Assembly (NCBI GenBank): GCA_020064725.1
Contig: JAGTWJ010000019.1
Coordinates: 1,612,001-1,676,000 of the forward strand
DNA length: 64,000 nt
Origin: Drechslerella dactyloides
Lineage: Eukaryota; Ascomycota; Orbiliomycetes; Orbiliales; Orbiliaceae
Direction: 5' to 3'
The notes below the pieces were generated by a model, which saw only the letters and a list, made by a program, of their open reading frames with translations, had not been told where the DNA came from and did no database searches. This document shows positions 44,701-55,400 of this stretch, piece after piece. Every line of letters starts with the position of its first letter. Position 1 is the first letter of the stretch. The position numbers were made by a program, and so were the translations under genes.

Positions 44701-46591
44701 ATCGACGTATTTTCCGCTCATGTGGCTGCTCCAAGACCGTAGTCATGACGGTACGACGCTGCTCTCCGCGGCGATACAGGGCGACAACTACGATATCGTA
44801 CGAGTCATCATGGAGGAAGTGATGAAGGCACCTGAGGAGGATATACTCGAGTACATGAAGGTTGTGGACAGCAACGGCCGGACCGCTGGCCACTATGCTT
44901 TCAAGTAGGTACCCTCAAATGCGAATAGGCGAGCGATATTGGTGCTAATTTGCTATTTTCCAGTCAACCGACGTTCCTCCGCCATTTCGGCCGGCTGATA
45001 CCGTGGACCATGCGCGATAAGAATGGCCAGACGCCGCTCTTCGCGCTCTGCCGCTCCTACGACCACTCCAGCTACAAAGACATGATAGTTCTCGGTATCC
45101 GCGCGGCGGAAGCGGCGCAACTAGATGGTGATCGACTGCACCTCGACGACCACGTCGATCGGAAAGGCAACACGCTGCTACACATTATTCATGACCAGCA
45201 TATCTTGCGGATGTTGCTACGGCGGGACGCAGACGTCAATGCGGTCAACGAGAGGAACCTGAGCCCCCTGATGTTGGCTAGTAAATACGGAAGGGTGGAG
45301 AACGTTCGGACGCTGTTTAGTGACCGGCGGGTGGACATATACGCTCGAGAGTCGCGGGGACTGACGGCCGTGGAGCTGGCCAAGGACGATGACGTCCGGA
45401 ACAAGTTTGACGGTATGCAAGAAACGCCCGTACAGATACGCGATAGCATGCTAACTGAAAGTAGACATGGTGATGTTCTCGTACCCGCCGCAGGCGGACG
45501 GGCGAATAACGGCCGTGGTGCGCGGGATCTTTGTGGAAGACGCAACGGTCCGGCTGGTGCTCAAGAGCGGCATGCCCTCCACGGAAATGAAGTACACGAT
45601 CACCACCTGCCGCCGGCTGCTGTCGGACTTTGAGTTCTTGGCCTACTGGCTCTCCTACGAGCACCCGGCGTCGTGGCTGCCGAACCTCACGGTTGCGCGG
45701 TCGCCGTTCCAAATCCCCTCCAAGCCGTCGCGGGCCGTCCTGCGGGACATCCAGACGCAGCTGGACAGCTTTCTGCGCACGCTGCTCTCGCACAGCACCT
45801 TCTCGACGCACGAGCTGCTGTGGGAGTTCTTCCTCATGCCGGACATGCAGCCGGAGAGCATGATGGAGCGGTCGAAGCGCAAGTCCGAGATCCGGCGGGA
45901 GACCGTCCAGGAAGACTTCGAGCCCGTTTCTAACACCAAGGACATTGAATTCTTCATGGCGCACGCGCGCGACACGGTCCGTGCGATCAGCGTGCACACC
46001 CGCAGCGTGCTCCGGCGGACGAACGCCCTGCTGCAGGCGTCGCGCGACGTCGGCGACGCGGTGACGGAGACGCGCAAGCAGCTTTCCGCGTGCGACTTTA
46101 TCACGAACAGACATGTTGCCGCGGTGGGCAAGTACGCTATCGCCATTGCGCCCAACGACTCGTCGCCGCTCGCGCACTTTCTCGACGACTTTCGCAGCAT
46201 CAATGCCGCGCTGCAGGGCGTCATGACGGCGCTGGAGCGGCCGCGCAAGATCGTGGCTGAGATGACGGGTTTGCAGCGGGAGATCGAGAAGCATATGGTC
46301 TCGCTGCGGCGGTCAGACCGCTGGCCGCTGGGTCTGATGGACGAGACGCGAGCGAAGATACATCAGGGCGCTGCGGATAATATCCGCGCGACGCAGGCGC
46401 GGCAGGAGGCGCTGAGCCGCGAGCTGCGGTACAGCCAGTCGGTTGCGGCTGTGGAGCTGGCGAGTTTCCACGAGATGCACGGACGGTTCGCGAGGGGTGC
46501 GGTGAGGCGGCTTGCGAGGAACCAGGTGCTGGTTGAGCGGGAGCGGTTGGAGGCGTTGAAGCGCGCGCTGAGGGTTGCGAGGAAGGAGTAG
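41756..46591 (+). CDS. VRL1: VPS9-ankyrin-PX protein resembling Vrl1 (endosomal Rab5-type GEF)
   Basis: Four exons: 41756-42077, 42165-44904, 44964-45412 and 45465-46591. Donors are GTGGGA, GTAGGT and GTATGC, and the last intron has a GCTAAC branch. The product is 1545 aa. The N-terminal region (SPVTDYILLVPSTDVLL) is followed by a VPS9-like domain ending near residue 500 (NADMLVSLLLIVVIRARV, GERGYVLSTLEGVLF). A long acidic low-complexity insert spans about 695-830. Ankyrin repeats follow at about 930-1170 (DGTTLLSAAIQGDNYDIV, KDKNGQTPLFALC-like units, GNTLLHIIHD, LSPLMLASKYGRVENV). A PX-like domain (RRLLSDFEFLAYWLSYEHP) and a BAR-like helical tail complete it. Yeast Vrl1 has this layout and works in a sorting-nexin complex on endosomes, activating Vps21. 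Role inferred by domain order. Confidence 0.88.
44192..44275 (+). repeat. In-frame 12-bp minisatellite in the VRL1-like gene
   Basis: Seven 12-bp units encode DGEI, DGEI, DGKV, DGKV, DGEV, DGEV and DGEV. Just upstream, 9-bp GAGCATGAA units (about 44007-44033) encode EHE repeats. Both are length-neutral for frame and likely variable between strains. Confidence 0.9.
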
Positions 46592-47031
46592 TTTCGGCGT
46601 GTATATGAAGAGGAGAAGCGGGCAGGCATTGCATGGCGTATGGTGGCGTTTCGTCTGTTGGCACGTTTTGGAAGAACTATCGCGGCTGCATGCGGTGCGG
46701 CGGCCGTGGGTATATCTAATCGGTAATATCTTCACTTCGAGTCAATACTATCCCCGTTGAAGGGCTTCTCGTGCACCATTCTGCATATTCTTGTTTGCGG
46801 ACTGTCCGTGCTGTAGATGCTGATTGTCATACACATCCACGTTAATCATCGTAGGAGGTATATCACTGATATATACATTGCGTATACGACTGTCATCTAA
46901 TATACTGACTATCAAAAGCCAAATGCCTACAATGCAGCGACAGATATCATACCACAATGTCGTATATCCACGCAGTCGTATGTAGACATTCCATCATTCT
47001 ACCGCTATAAAACTACGTCCAGCGGCCAAAG
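46592..47031. other. 3' flank of VRL1-like gene and promoter of the next gene
   Basis: No other feature seen. Confidence 0.6.
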
Positions 47032-47577
47032 ATGGCAGCCCTATTCAATCCTCTTTATCAAGCCACTTCCGCTGCCAGCAACGATAACCCATCGTCGTAC
47101 CTCCACACCTGGAACGGGACCATCGCACCCTCACAAGCCCTAACAAACGACACCAGACGCATCATTTCCGACGCCAAACGCCAGGGCATCCGACTAGCAA
47201 GACCGAGCGACGCGCGCTGCAAACCCGTCGTAACACGCACGAACATCTCGTTAAGAGACAAAGCTAAAGCTAAAACCAAAGGGAAGGACAAGTCCGGCCT
47301 ATTTATACTCTCCCCGGGCGTCCCGGACACGGGATTCTGTAGGACGGAAGGGAAGGCCTACGATGCTGTTGTCTGCGCTATACTGTTGCGGTGCTGGCAT
47401 TATAACCGTGCGACGTTCCAGGTGTCCAGTCGCCGCGCCTGGGAAAATTGGACGGAGGGGCGGCGGTTGTACTTTGATACGTTTAGGGAGGAGGCGGTGA
47501 TGCCGTCCGGTATGCTGGACCGGGCTCGGATTGAGCAGCGGAGGCGGCTTTCGACGCTGCGGAGACGTAGTCGTTAG
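47032..47577 (+). CDS. Conserved fungal protein of unknown function
   Basis: Single exon, 181 aa. The ATG at 47032 opens the frame. The C-terminal half has the pattern I associate with a family of short fungal hypothetical proteins: FCRTEGKAYDAVVCAILLRC, then VSSRRAWENWTEGRRLYFD, and a basic C-terminus (RRRLSTLRRRSR). A lysine-rich stretch (DKAKAKTKGKDKSG) lies in the middle. There is no signal peptide or membrane segment, and the function is unknown. Coding character is supported by composition, GC-rich third positions in the second half, and size. Confidence 0.65.
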   Translation: MAALFNPLYQATSAASNDNPSSYLHTWNGTIAPSQALTNDTRRIISDAKRQGIRLARPSDARCKPVVTRTNISLRDKAKAKTKGKDKSGLFILSPGVPDTGFCRTEGKAYDAVVCAILLRCWHYNRATFQVSSRRAWENWTEGRRLYFDTFREEAVMPSGMLDRARIEQRRRLSTLRRRSR

Positions 47578-49078
47578 AAAGGGTGGAGTTATGTGCGTGC
47601 ATGCGGACACTCTGAGGGCTGAGTGGTTCGATTGGTGGGATATGTATGACGGCCAACGGGACAGCGAGATAGCTATGCTACATCTAAAGATGGAAGAGAA
47701 AGGAAAGCTTGGTGAACCTAGTCAGGATGCTAGTAGAGCTATAGAGTACCTCTGCTACCGTCATGCGATGCATGGATAGCATGATATATGTACAAGCATG
47801 ATCAATCACCAGGGTAGTCTTTAGATGTATGAATACGTATCCCGATTACGAAACCAGCTATCCATTTATTCCCATTCGCAAATCTAAGTACCTAACCATA
47901 TAAACGACATTACCACAATCGAACGAACCGTATCAGAAAACAACTAGAAGACCTAAAAGACGTGCATGCCTGAAGACAACCATACGAATATAATAGAAGG
48001 AACCGTGAACGTTCAAAAGGGGAAAACGTTAAGTAAGGAAAGGGATAAGTTGTTGTAGATATAATAGACAATAGTTACTAAACACTTAAGCGTAGTACGT
48101 ACCAGGCAGTACTATATATATGTGCGGCCGCGAAGAATGAATATCTCAAGTAATAATTTAAAAGTTAAAGGAAGAAACAGACACGAAAAGTTTATACAAT
48201 GAATGAGAGAAATACCCTGGGAAGAACAATAACAGCTTCGACCAGCCAGTAGTACATACATGGCCAGCTGACCGGTCTGCCCGCCACCGCCTTCCCAGCT
48301 CACAGAGAAGAAACAGAGTACGAAACTTAGCAAACATACCAAGCAACTAGTTGGTTAATAATATCGACAGTTAAGTGTGGACGCGCGGATGGGATAGGAT
48401 AACATGCCACCCACGGCGTCGAATCAATTCGGGGGGATGGGGAAAAAAGGGGGGGAAGCCCGACTCCTCTATGGTTCGAGCCAGCTGTAAAAGCAAACAC
48501 ACAGGAAAAGCCTCACAAGATCAGGAAGAAATCACGCAAGTCGGATAGTTAGAACGAGAAAAATAAAAGTAGTATCATCACTTCATTCCCGTAACAACAT
48601 AGGGAAAGAAACGTACGTACGGCGGATAGAGGGGGGAAAAAGGAGACATGAATCGGTGTCAGTATATCGATAGTAAGTAAGTAACTAGTGCAAACGACGA
48701 CGAGCGAACCAAGCGGAAGTAAAAATAGAACCAGAAACGAAAACGAAAGAGGAAAAGAAAAAAGCCAAACCTGAACCCCGGTTGTATGGATAGCAGAAAC
48801 ATTGATAAAGCCGCATGTAATCACAAGCAAACAGGAGGAAGTGTCAAAAAAAACCAAGAGGGTGAGGATAGTAGAGGAAGGAAGGAAGGGCGAGAAGCAG
48901 CAGTCTGATGTTTTATATTTCCCAAATCAAGCATCCTTGTTTCGCCGGTTCATGCAAAAATATGTGCCTTAAGCAACGTGGTTCCGAAAGGAGCGGCGCT
49001 GGGGACACTCCCCCCGGAGGGGAATAAGTGAACAAAAGAAATTGCGCATCCTGCAAACGAAGTTCCGTTCCCCACCAT
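47578..49078. other. Convergent intergenic region, purine-rich
   Basis: No gene supported. 48420-48460 holds three long G runs (6, 4 and 7), and 48480-48900 is strongly purine-rich on the plus strand, i.e. CT-rich in the 3' flank of the downstream regulator. The 3' UTR of that regulator probably occupies part of it. Confidence 0.5.
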
Positions 49079-51292
49079 TTAGAGGGTGCCGCCGACTTTG
49101 CTCTGGCTGGCGTCTTTCCGCTCGAAGAGCGCCAGCGCGCGAGAGCATATCCGTCGGAAGACGCAGTTCGTCTCGCCGGAGGGTGTCCGGGCCTGGCTTT
49201 CGATGTAGCCCTTGAATTCGTCCAGGTTGGTGAGCTTCCTGCGCTTCTCATCCGGGTCAGGGTAGGTATCGTCCCTGCCGTCTCGAAGAGCGTCCTGGAT
49301 GTGTCGGATTGCTGCGATGGCGTAGATGATATCTCGGTTATCGAGACACCCCTGCTCCAGGTACGGCCGGCAAGCCTCCAGGATATCCCGGGCAGCCGGA
49401 GAGCCGAGATCTTGAAGTCTGAGGAACATCTTGATCGCAGCCCAGAAATTTTTCGATCGATCGAGCGGCGACTCCTCGTCGGGGCGGCAGTTCGCCAAGA
49501 CGAACCCGGATGGCTCGTCATCGTCAAGCCGTCTGTTCATGACCAGGGCGTCAATGGCTTTGACGCGGGACAGCGTTTCCGAGATGTTATCTTCCTTCCG
49601 CGAAGGGTGGTATCCGAGCATCGAGCTGTCGCTTTTTCTGCCGAGTCCGTATAGCAGATCCATCACGATGTAGAGGATCAGAGCGGCCTTTCCAGGAGGC
49701 AGGTGATCAACTCCCATGTCGGAATCCGACGGCGCGTCTCCCGAATTCAGCCTTTCGAACACCGTGCCGAGGAACTGTACGAGATCAATGTTGAGAGACA
49801 TGATCGAGTAGCACTCGTCGTTGAACCAGCCGCTCTCGAAAAGCTGGTCGAGAGCAGGCGCATACTTGTATCTGTACAGTTCCTTGACGCCCTCGTTACC
49901 AGGAGCGTAGGCATTTTCGCTAGGCGGCGGGGTCGGCGGGGGCGGGGCGGCTCCGACGATGAGGTCATCAATCTTGATCCGCTTGGCGGGGTTCCCACTC
50001 GAGAGATCGTCTCTGAAGCTGTGATAGCCAGACGCGCCGGGTGTAGCGGATCGCGGAATCGGGGTGCCAGAGGTTCGAGGGGTGTCCGAAACGGAAGGGT
50101 AGGGGCTACCGCGATCGTAGGATCTCTTCAGGTCACGAAACCCGTTGACATCCGACTGCAGGATTCTCTCGCCAACCATCGGGCTCAGCACCGGAGGCGG
50201 CAAGGTCGCGCTCTCCAGGCTTGGGTCGATCGCGGAGTAAGGGTCGAATTCGTACTGCGAACGGGGGGAACTGCCGTTTGTGGAGAGGGTGTGGCTGCTG
50301 GTCATGTACCCCATCGGCACGGACGTTGGCATCTGATGGTGCTGCATGGATGGTATCGGCATCGGCATCGGCATTTGGTGTGGATGCGAGTGAGGCATTG
50401 GAAGCGACGGACCGGGCGACACTCCGTAATTCGCAGGAGCCAGACTCGGCGGGGTGCTGACGGGAGCCGGCTGGATGGGCGGCGGGCCCTGCGCCGCCTG
50501 CTTGAATATGGGATCGTAGCCTAGGCATTCGCGTTTTGATTTCGCGCAATTCTTGCACGTGGGATGCGCTTCATCGCACTGTTGGTGTTTTCGCCAAAAA
50601 GGTGTACACGTTAGCAAGATCGCCGCGCGAGGATTCAAAACGCTGTCGACGAAGGGAGAATGTCACGTTACCTTGATTCTTCTCTTCCGGCAGGTGAGAC
50701 ATCCTGTCTTGGTTCGCCTCTTGATCTCCTTCTTGTGTCTGCCGCCGGACATGATCCGTTCGGAGGGCTGCATGACAGAAGGGAGGGGATATCGCATGTT
50801 TTGTTGATGGGACGGGCTGCCCAGGTGCGGGGGGCCGCCGGCCATGGAGTAGTAGCCCTGCATGCCGGGTAGCGCAGGAGCCGACTGCGGCAAGGGAGAT
50901 CCTACTTGCAGAGGAGGTGGGACGGGCGACGACGTCGGGGGCGCCAATCGGATGGGCGGGAGGGCGAAGTTGGATGATCCAACGCCGGGCAGGGCGGCGG
51001 ACGTGTATGTGGGCGAGTCTCTGGCGGATCCTGGCTGCGGAGGATAGGAGGAGTAAGATGACATGGAAGGGGAAGGGTAGGAGCCGGGAGACGGGTAGGA
51101 GGTGATGTTCTGTCTGTTTTGAAGGGGAGGCTGAGCGTAGGAGAATGTAGGGGAGGGAGTCGAGTGCGGCGAGGGCCGGTGTTCGAGATGTTGGAGATGG
51201 GGGGATGAAATATGCGGCTGGTACCGAGACGAGCCATGCACGCTGGCCGGCCGGCTGTCGGGATGGGAGCTGGTGTAATCAACCATGATCAT
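49079..51292 (-). CDS. Zn2Cys6 transcription factor with Pro/Ser-rich arms
   Basis: Two exons, 51292-50672 and 50578-49079, separated by a 93-bp intron (GTAACG donor, GCTAACG branch, CAACAG acceptor). It is 706 aa from ATG 51292, or 704 aa from the ATG at 51286 (MVDYTSSHPDS). The intron falls inside the zinc cluster: GCLTCRKRRIK joins to CDEAHPTCKNC and AKSKRECLGYDPIF, giving a complete Zn2Cys6 at about residues 196-225. The N-terminal arm is rich in Ser, Pro and Tyr; a second Pro/Met/His-rich region (HPHQMPMPMPIPSM) follows the cluster. A C-terminal helical domain begins near residue 400 (YKYAPALDQLFESGWF). The GCLTCRKRRIKCDE...KSKREC(L)GYDPIF signature recalls developmental regulators of the PRO1/RosA group, but I cannot confirm orthology. 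It is preceded by an unusually long non-coding region. Confidence 0.9.
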
Positions 51293-51849
51293 ACCTGAGG
51301 CCAGCAATCACCGCGATCGAGGATGAGGGTGAGGAGGAGGAGGAGGAGCCTAGGAGGAGGCAGGGAGGGGCCTGGTCGGTCGACTCGACTCCAGCTCCGA
51401 GGAGGGCGGTTTGGATTTGGCGATGCTGCTTTCGATCGCGAGGTCAGAGTCAAATCTCGGGCTCGAGCGAGTGGCTGCTGCTGGTAGTGTCCTTTAAGAC
51501 GATAGAGATCCTGTCAGTCGCTTCGTCTCCTTATTTTAATTTTTCCTTCCGTGCTTTACGAGGATGGTGGTTTCTTCTTCTTCCGCGAACGTCGTCCTTC
51601 CCCGCCGTGTTTCGGCCGGATCCTCAGGAAATTGGATACGGGCAGCGAGCAGGAAAGCGAAAAGCAACAGCGGACGGCGAGGCGAGAAGAGCGAAAGGGC
51701 GGTGGAGAAATCCGGTCTAGTGCTGGACGGGGTTCGGCCCACCAGAACTTTGGCCAGAAGGGATGATGATGTAAAAGGGTTGCAAAGGAGAGAAATGAGA
51801 CGATGGTTTTTACAAGGTTTGCCTGCACTCCAGAACTGAACCCGAATGG

Positions 51850-51866
51850 AAAAAAAAAAAAAAAAA
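51850..51866 (+). repeat. A17 homopolymer
   Basis: Seventeen consecutive A, i.e. a T17 tract in the upstream sequence of the minus-strand regulator gene. Confidence 0.9.
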
Positions 51867-53012
51867 TCGATGCGGAAGTGAGTGGGAGCAGTACAATAAG
51901 AAAAAGAAGAACAACTTGAAGAAGGACAAGAGGAAGTCTCCAAGCTAGCGCGCCTCTCACAAGCCGGCCAGCTTTCGGATTCTTCTTCTCACCAGACGGA
52001 ACCCGATCGGACTCGCCCAGGTCGCCCCTTCTGGTATGGCAACCGCCCCCCGCCGCCCGGCAGAGAGGCTCAGAGTCAGGAGAGTGGAAGGGGGGCGACC
52101 GGCGACGCGAGGAATGGACGATGGGGGATGAGTGATTGATTGATAATGAACGAACGGGGACGGACGCTGGTGATAATGCAGCTCTCTCTGACGAGGCCGC
52201 TTTTCTCGCTTCCCTGGATCAAAAGGTTTGCCTTGCCGAAAATGTTGGTTTCGAACAATTTTTAAACGGAAAAGTGTCCGAGTCCAGAAAACGAGCGACC
52301 GAGCGAGTCGCCTAAGCCCTTAGGCATGCGATATAAAAGAGGCTACTACGGTGTTCGGGCTGGCCTCTCTCTTTTCTCGGCCTGTCCTCGGGGGGATATG
52401 CTCGATCATATGAAAGGCCCGACCACAAGCTGACCAAGACAAGAAGATGCGGTGATAATAACAAAAACGGGGGGGAAAAGTTCAAACTTTGGTAAATGAA
52501 AGTTTGCCGGCGTCACCCTTTTCCCTGTTACTTTTCCTTTTCCTTTTCCTTCGCTTTGAGCCGACGCGGACAGGAATGCTACGTACCGCCGCAGCATTAA
52601 GTATGCATTGCAGATTGGCACAATACAAGTCGCAGTCGCGGGCTATACGAAGATGGAAAAGACAGAGAAGAACAGTTCGAGTGAAACAATCGGGCTGACG
52701 AATATCAGGCAGATGAAGCGACTGGAGGCTCTGGAGAAACACACACGATCTCGGAATATTGCAAAAGGATCATGAGGGGGGTGAGGGGAACGCTACCGTA
52801 CAGATCTGGAGACTAGAACGTCGTCGTCGGCGTCTTCCTTCTGGTGTTTCGACAACTTGCCGGTTTGGCCTGACCCAAAAATAAAGAATGCGAAAAATTG
52901 GGGAAAATCCGGCTACGGCGAGATAGCCGGGCGAGCCAGATCTATTTATGACTTGGGTCTGTGTCGTAAGCCGTCAGTAATCCCGAACGAAATTTGTCGG
53001 GGACAGGCACGA

Positions 53013-53030
53013 CAGGCAGGCAGGCAGGCA
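53013..53030 (+). repeat. (CAGG)n microsatellite
   Basis: Four and a half CAGG units. Similar tetranucleotide runs follow at 53263-53278 (ACGC) and 53913-53926 (CCTG). Confidence 0.85.
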
Positions 53031-53262
53031 CGAACGACAGGGCAGCAGACAGGCGAGAGGGTGGCACGTAACCGAGCTCCTTGCTCACTGGCTCGCTCGT
53101 CCTTTCTCAGTTTCGCTTGGGTGCATGGTGACCTGAGCCTGACTGTTCGGTTGGACTGCAGACTTGGCTCGTTCGCCTTGGCCGGAAAAGAAGTTTTCTG
53201 GAAGAACGACCCCGAGGGCTTCGGCCAACGGGAATCGCGGACGCAAAAGAAAAAATAAAAAA

Positions 53263-53278
53263 ACGCACGCACGCACGC
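53263..53278 (+). repeat. (ACGC)n microsatellite
   Basis: Four ACGC units downstream of an A-rich run. Confidence 0.85.
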
Positions 53279-54580
53279 CGGAATAAGAAAAAAACCAGAA
53301 ACAGGCGGTGTGGATGGGAAAAAAAGCTGTGCGCTAGGAGACGTCAAGTCACTCACTTCGTATTCTCTCTGCTTTGCTGTGTCCGGAAACTCGAGCTCGA
53401 GCCGTCCGCCTCCTTTGTGGCTAGCGGACAAGCGTCAGGTCACTTCTGGCCCCCAGTCCTGCCGGAGTCCGTATACGTATACCAAGCAGTTCGTTCGCTC
53501 CAGGCAGCGGGATTCTTCTGACGGCGAGACAGCGTCGGCGGGTGTTGGCGTCGTTCGAGTCGATTTCGGGTCGAAAATTTTCTGGTCTGAAAAAAGTCAA
53601 AAGGCTGTTTCGACAAGGTTGAGACTAAGCACAGCAGGCTAGGCGGTCGGGCTAGCAAGCGAGGTTAGACAAGGGATCTTTCTGGTAATCGCGCAGCAGA
53701 GCCAGCCGAATTTATCTGGCGGACAGGAAAGGCTGCCGTCAAAGAATCAGAAAAAATGCGAAACCAAGGCGGCCAGGGTTTAAGATAGCATTGGACACTC
53801 TCGTGTACCCTTATGTACCATGTCCGGCCGCATGTGCTGCTGATAATCAGTCCCGGCAATGTAGGTAAACGTAAGAGGGGTAGGATGCCCGATGGTGGCA
53901 ACCGACGCTAGCCCTGCCTGCCTGCCTTCCTGCCAGCACGAGCAGTCGAACAAACAAAAAGGAACTGTAGGATTTTTTTCTTTCCTTCTTTCCTGGCAGT
54001 GCGGAATCCGGAAAACTAAAAACTAAACTTTCCAAAGTGTGTTTTGCACAAGGGGCCCAACAGTCTGTACAGCGTCGAAAAGAGGACGTAGCAGGAAATA
54101 AAAAGCGAGAGGATGTTGAGCCTTGGTATGTCTCAAAGAAGAAGGAAACGTGAACTATGAGATCAAATGCAGCGCGAGGGTTCTGGCGAGAGGACAAGAG
54201 TCGACCGCTCTCCCATTTTCTTTGGCTATCAGCGCACGCCGAAAAGAAACCTTCCGACCAGCGGTGGCCGACGCCGAGGCGCCCTTCGCCCCTCTAGCGG
54301 AGAGTTAAATTTGCCGGGCTTTGGTGGACCCGTTCGATGACAGACGGTCTTTCCAATAGCGCTGGCCGTTAAGGGCCTGACGACGAGGGAGGGCATCGTC
54401 CTATCGGAAAGACCGACGCGCAACCAGGGCCTGTGTTTGCATTCGCATTTTGCAATTTTGCATCTTGCGCTTGATCAAATGCCCTCGATCCTGACCCGGA
54501 TCCAATTATAGCCCCGATCATGATCGTGATCCTGCCCCTCGCCCTTGCAATGCAATGGGCCCGAATCCCAGGGACGCTCT

Positions 54581-54601
54581 CGAGCGAGCGAGCGAGCGAG
54601 C
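54581..54601 (+). repeat. (CGAG)5 microsatellite
   Basis: Five consecutive CGAG units. Confidence 0.9.
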
Positions 54602-55400
54602 GCGACGGCGACGGGATGCTGGGTCGAGCATCACGGCCTCTGCGCCTGGAGCCGAACTCCTACGCGAGAAGAAACGTCATCTGTCTGATCCCCGGGAAAA
54701 AGGACCAAATCTCGTCTATTGCCCCTGTTGAAGCGTGGCAGCGGACGGGCAGTTGCACATTATGCGTGTGGTCGCTCGCTCCTGCTGTTCCTGTCCTGGA
54801 TTGGAGGCATGGCGCCCCACCCTCCGCCGTTCCTTTTTCTCGCTGGCGTGGGCGATGCAGCATTCGGAACTAATAGGCGATGGAGCTGAAGGGGAACCCA
54901 CCAGAACCGAAGCCCGTTCGTTCATCCTTCCTCCCCCCTGCAGTGGGTTTCATTGGAACCCAAAGACAGAAGCTGAAGGCGTGACCACGTTGATACTTGT
55001 ACTCCAAAAGAAAAAACCCCAATACAAAAAAAACCACTAGACTCGATCGAAAGACGGCGGTGGGAAAGGGAAAGAAAAAAAGGAGCTTACCGAGGTTCAA
55101 CCGGGGGACCGTGTTGGATAAATCGAGTAGGAAAATTACACAAAGGTTACCTGCGACAGTGGGCGGTTTGCCGAGTATCTCGATAGCTGATGGCCGGAGA
55201 GCGAATGGGCAAGCCGAGTGGGCGCTAAACAAATACAAATCTGTTGCCGTTGAAGAAGGTTGCTCCCGGTGTCGGCAAGGGTGTCGGCAGGCGTCGAGGC
55301 TGGTGAGGTTGGAGGAAAAGATCGCGGAGTTTGTTGTTGCTGAATGGAGCTATATATAGACGGGGCCAATTCTATTCTACCACCAACAAGGCCAGCCAGC

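Larger units (their letters stand above)
51293..55400. promoter_or_regulatory. Long non-coding upstream region of the Zn2Cys6 gene
   Basis: Four kb with no credible protein frame. Many CT/GA-rich tracts and short tandem repeats are present, and strand-asymmetric composition near 51300-51950 suggests a transcribed leader. A17 occurs at 51850-51866. Confidence 0.45.

Noticed and set aside
45317..46294. Long minus-strand frame of 325 codons
   Set aside because: Arg/Leu/His-rich shadow opposite the GC-rich last exon of the VRL1-like gene; no motif.
49703..50524. Plus-strand frame of 273 codons
   Set aside because: Shadow of the Zn2Cys6 gene, Arg-rich, no domain.
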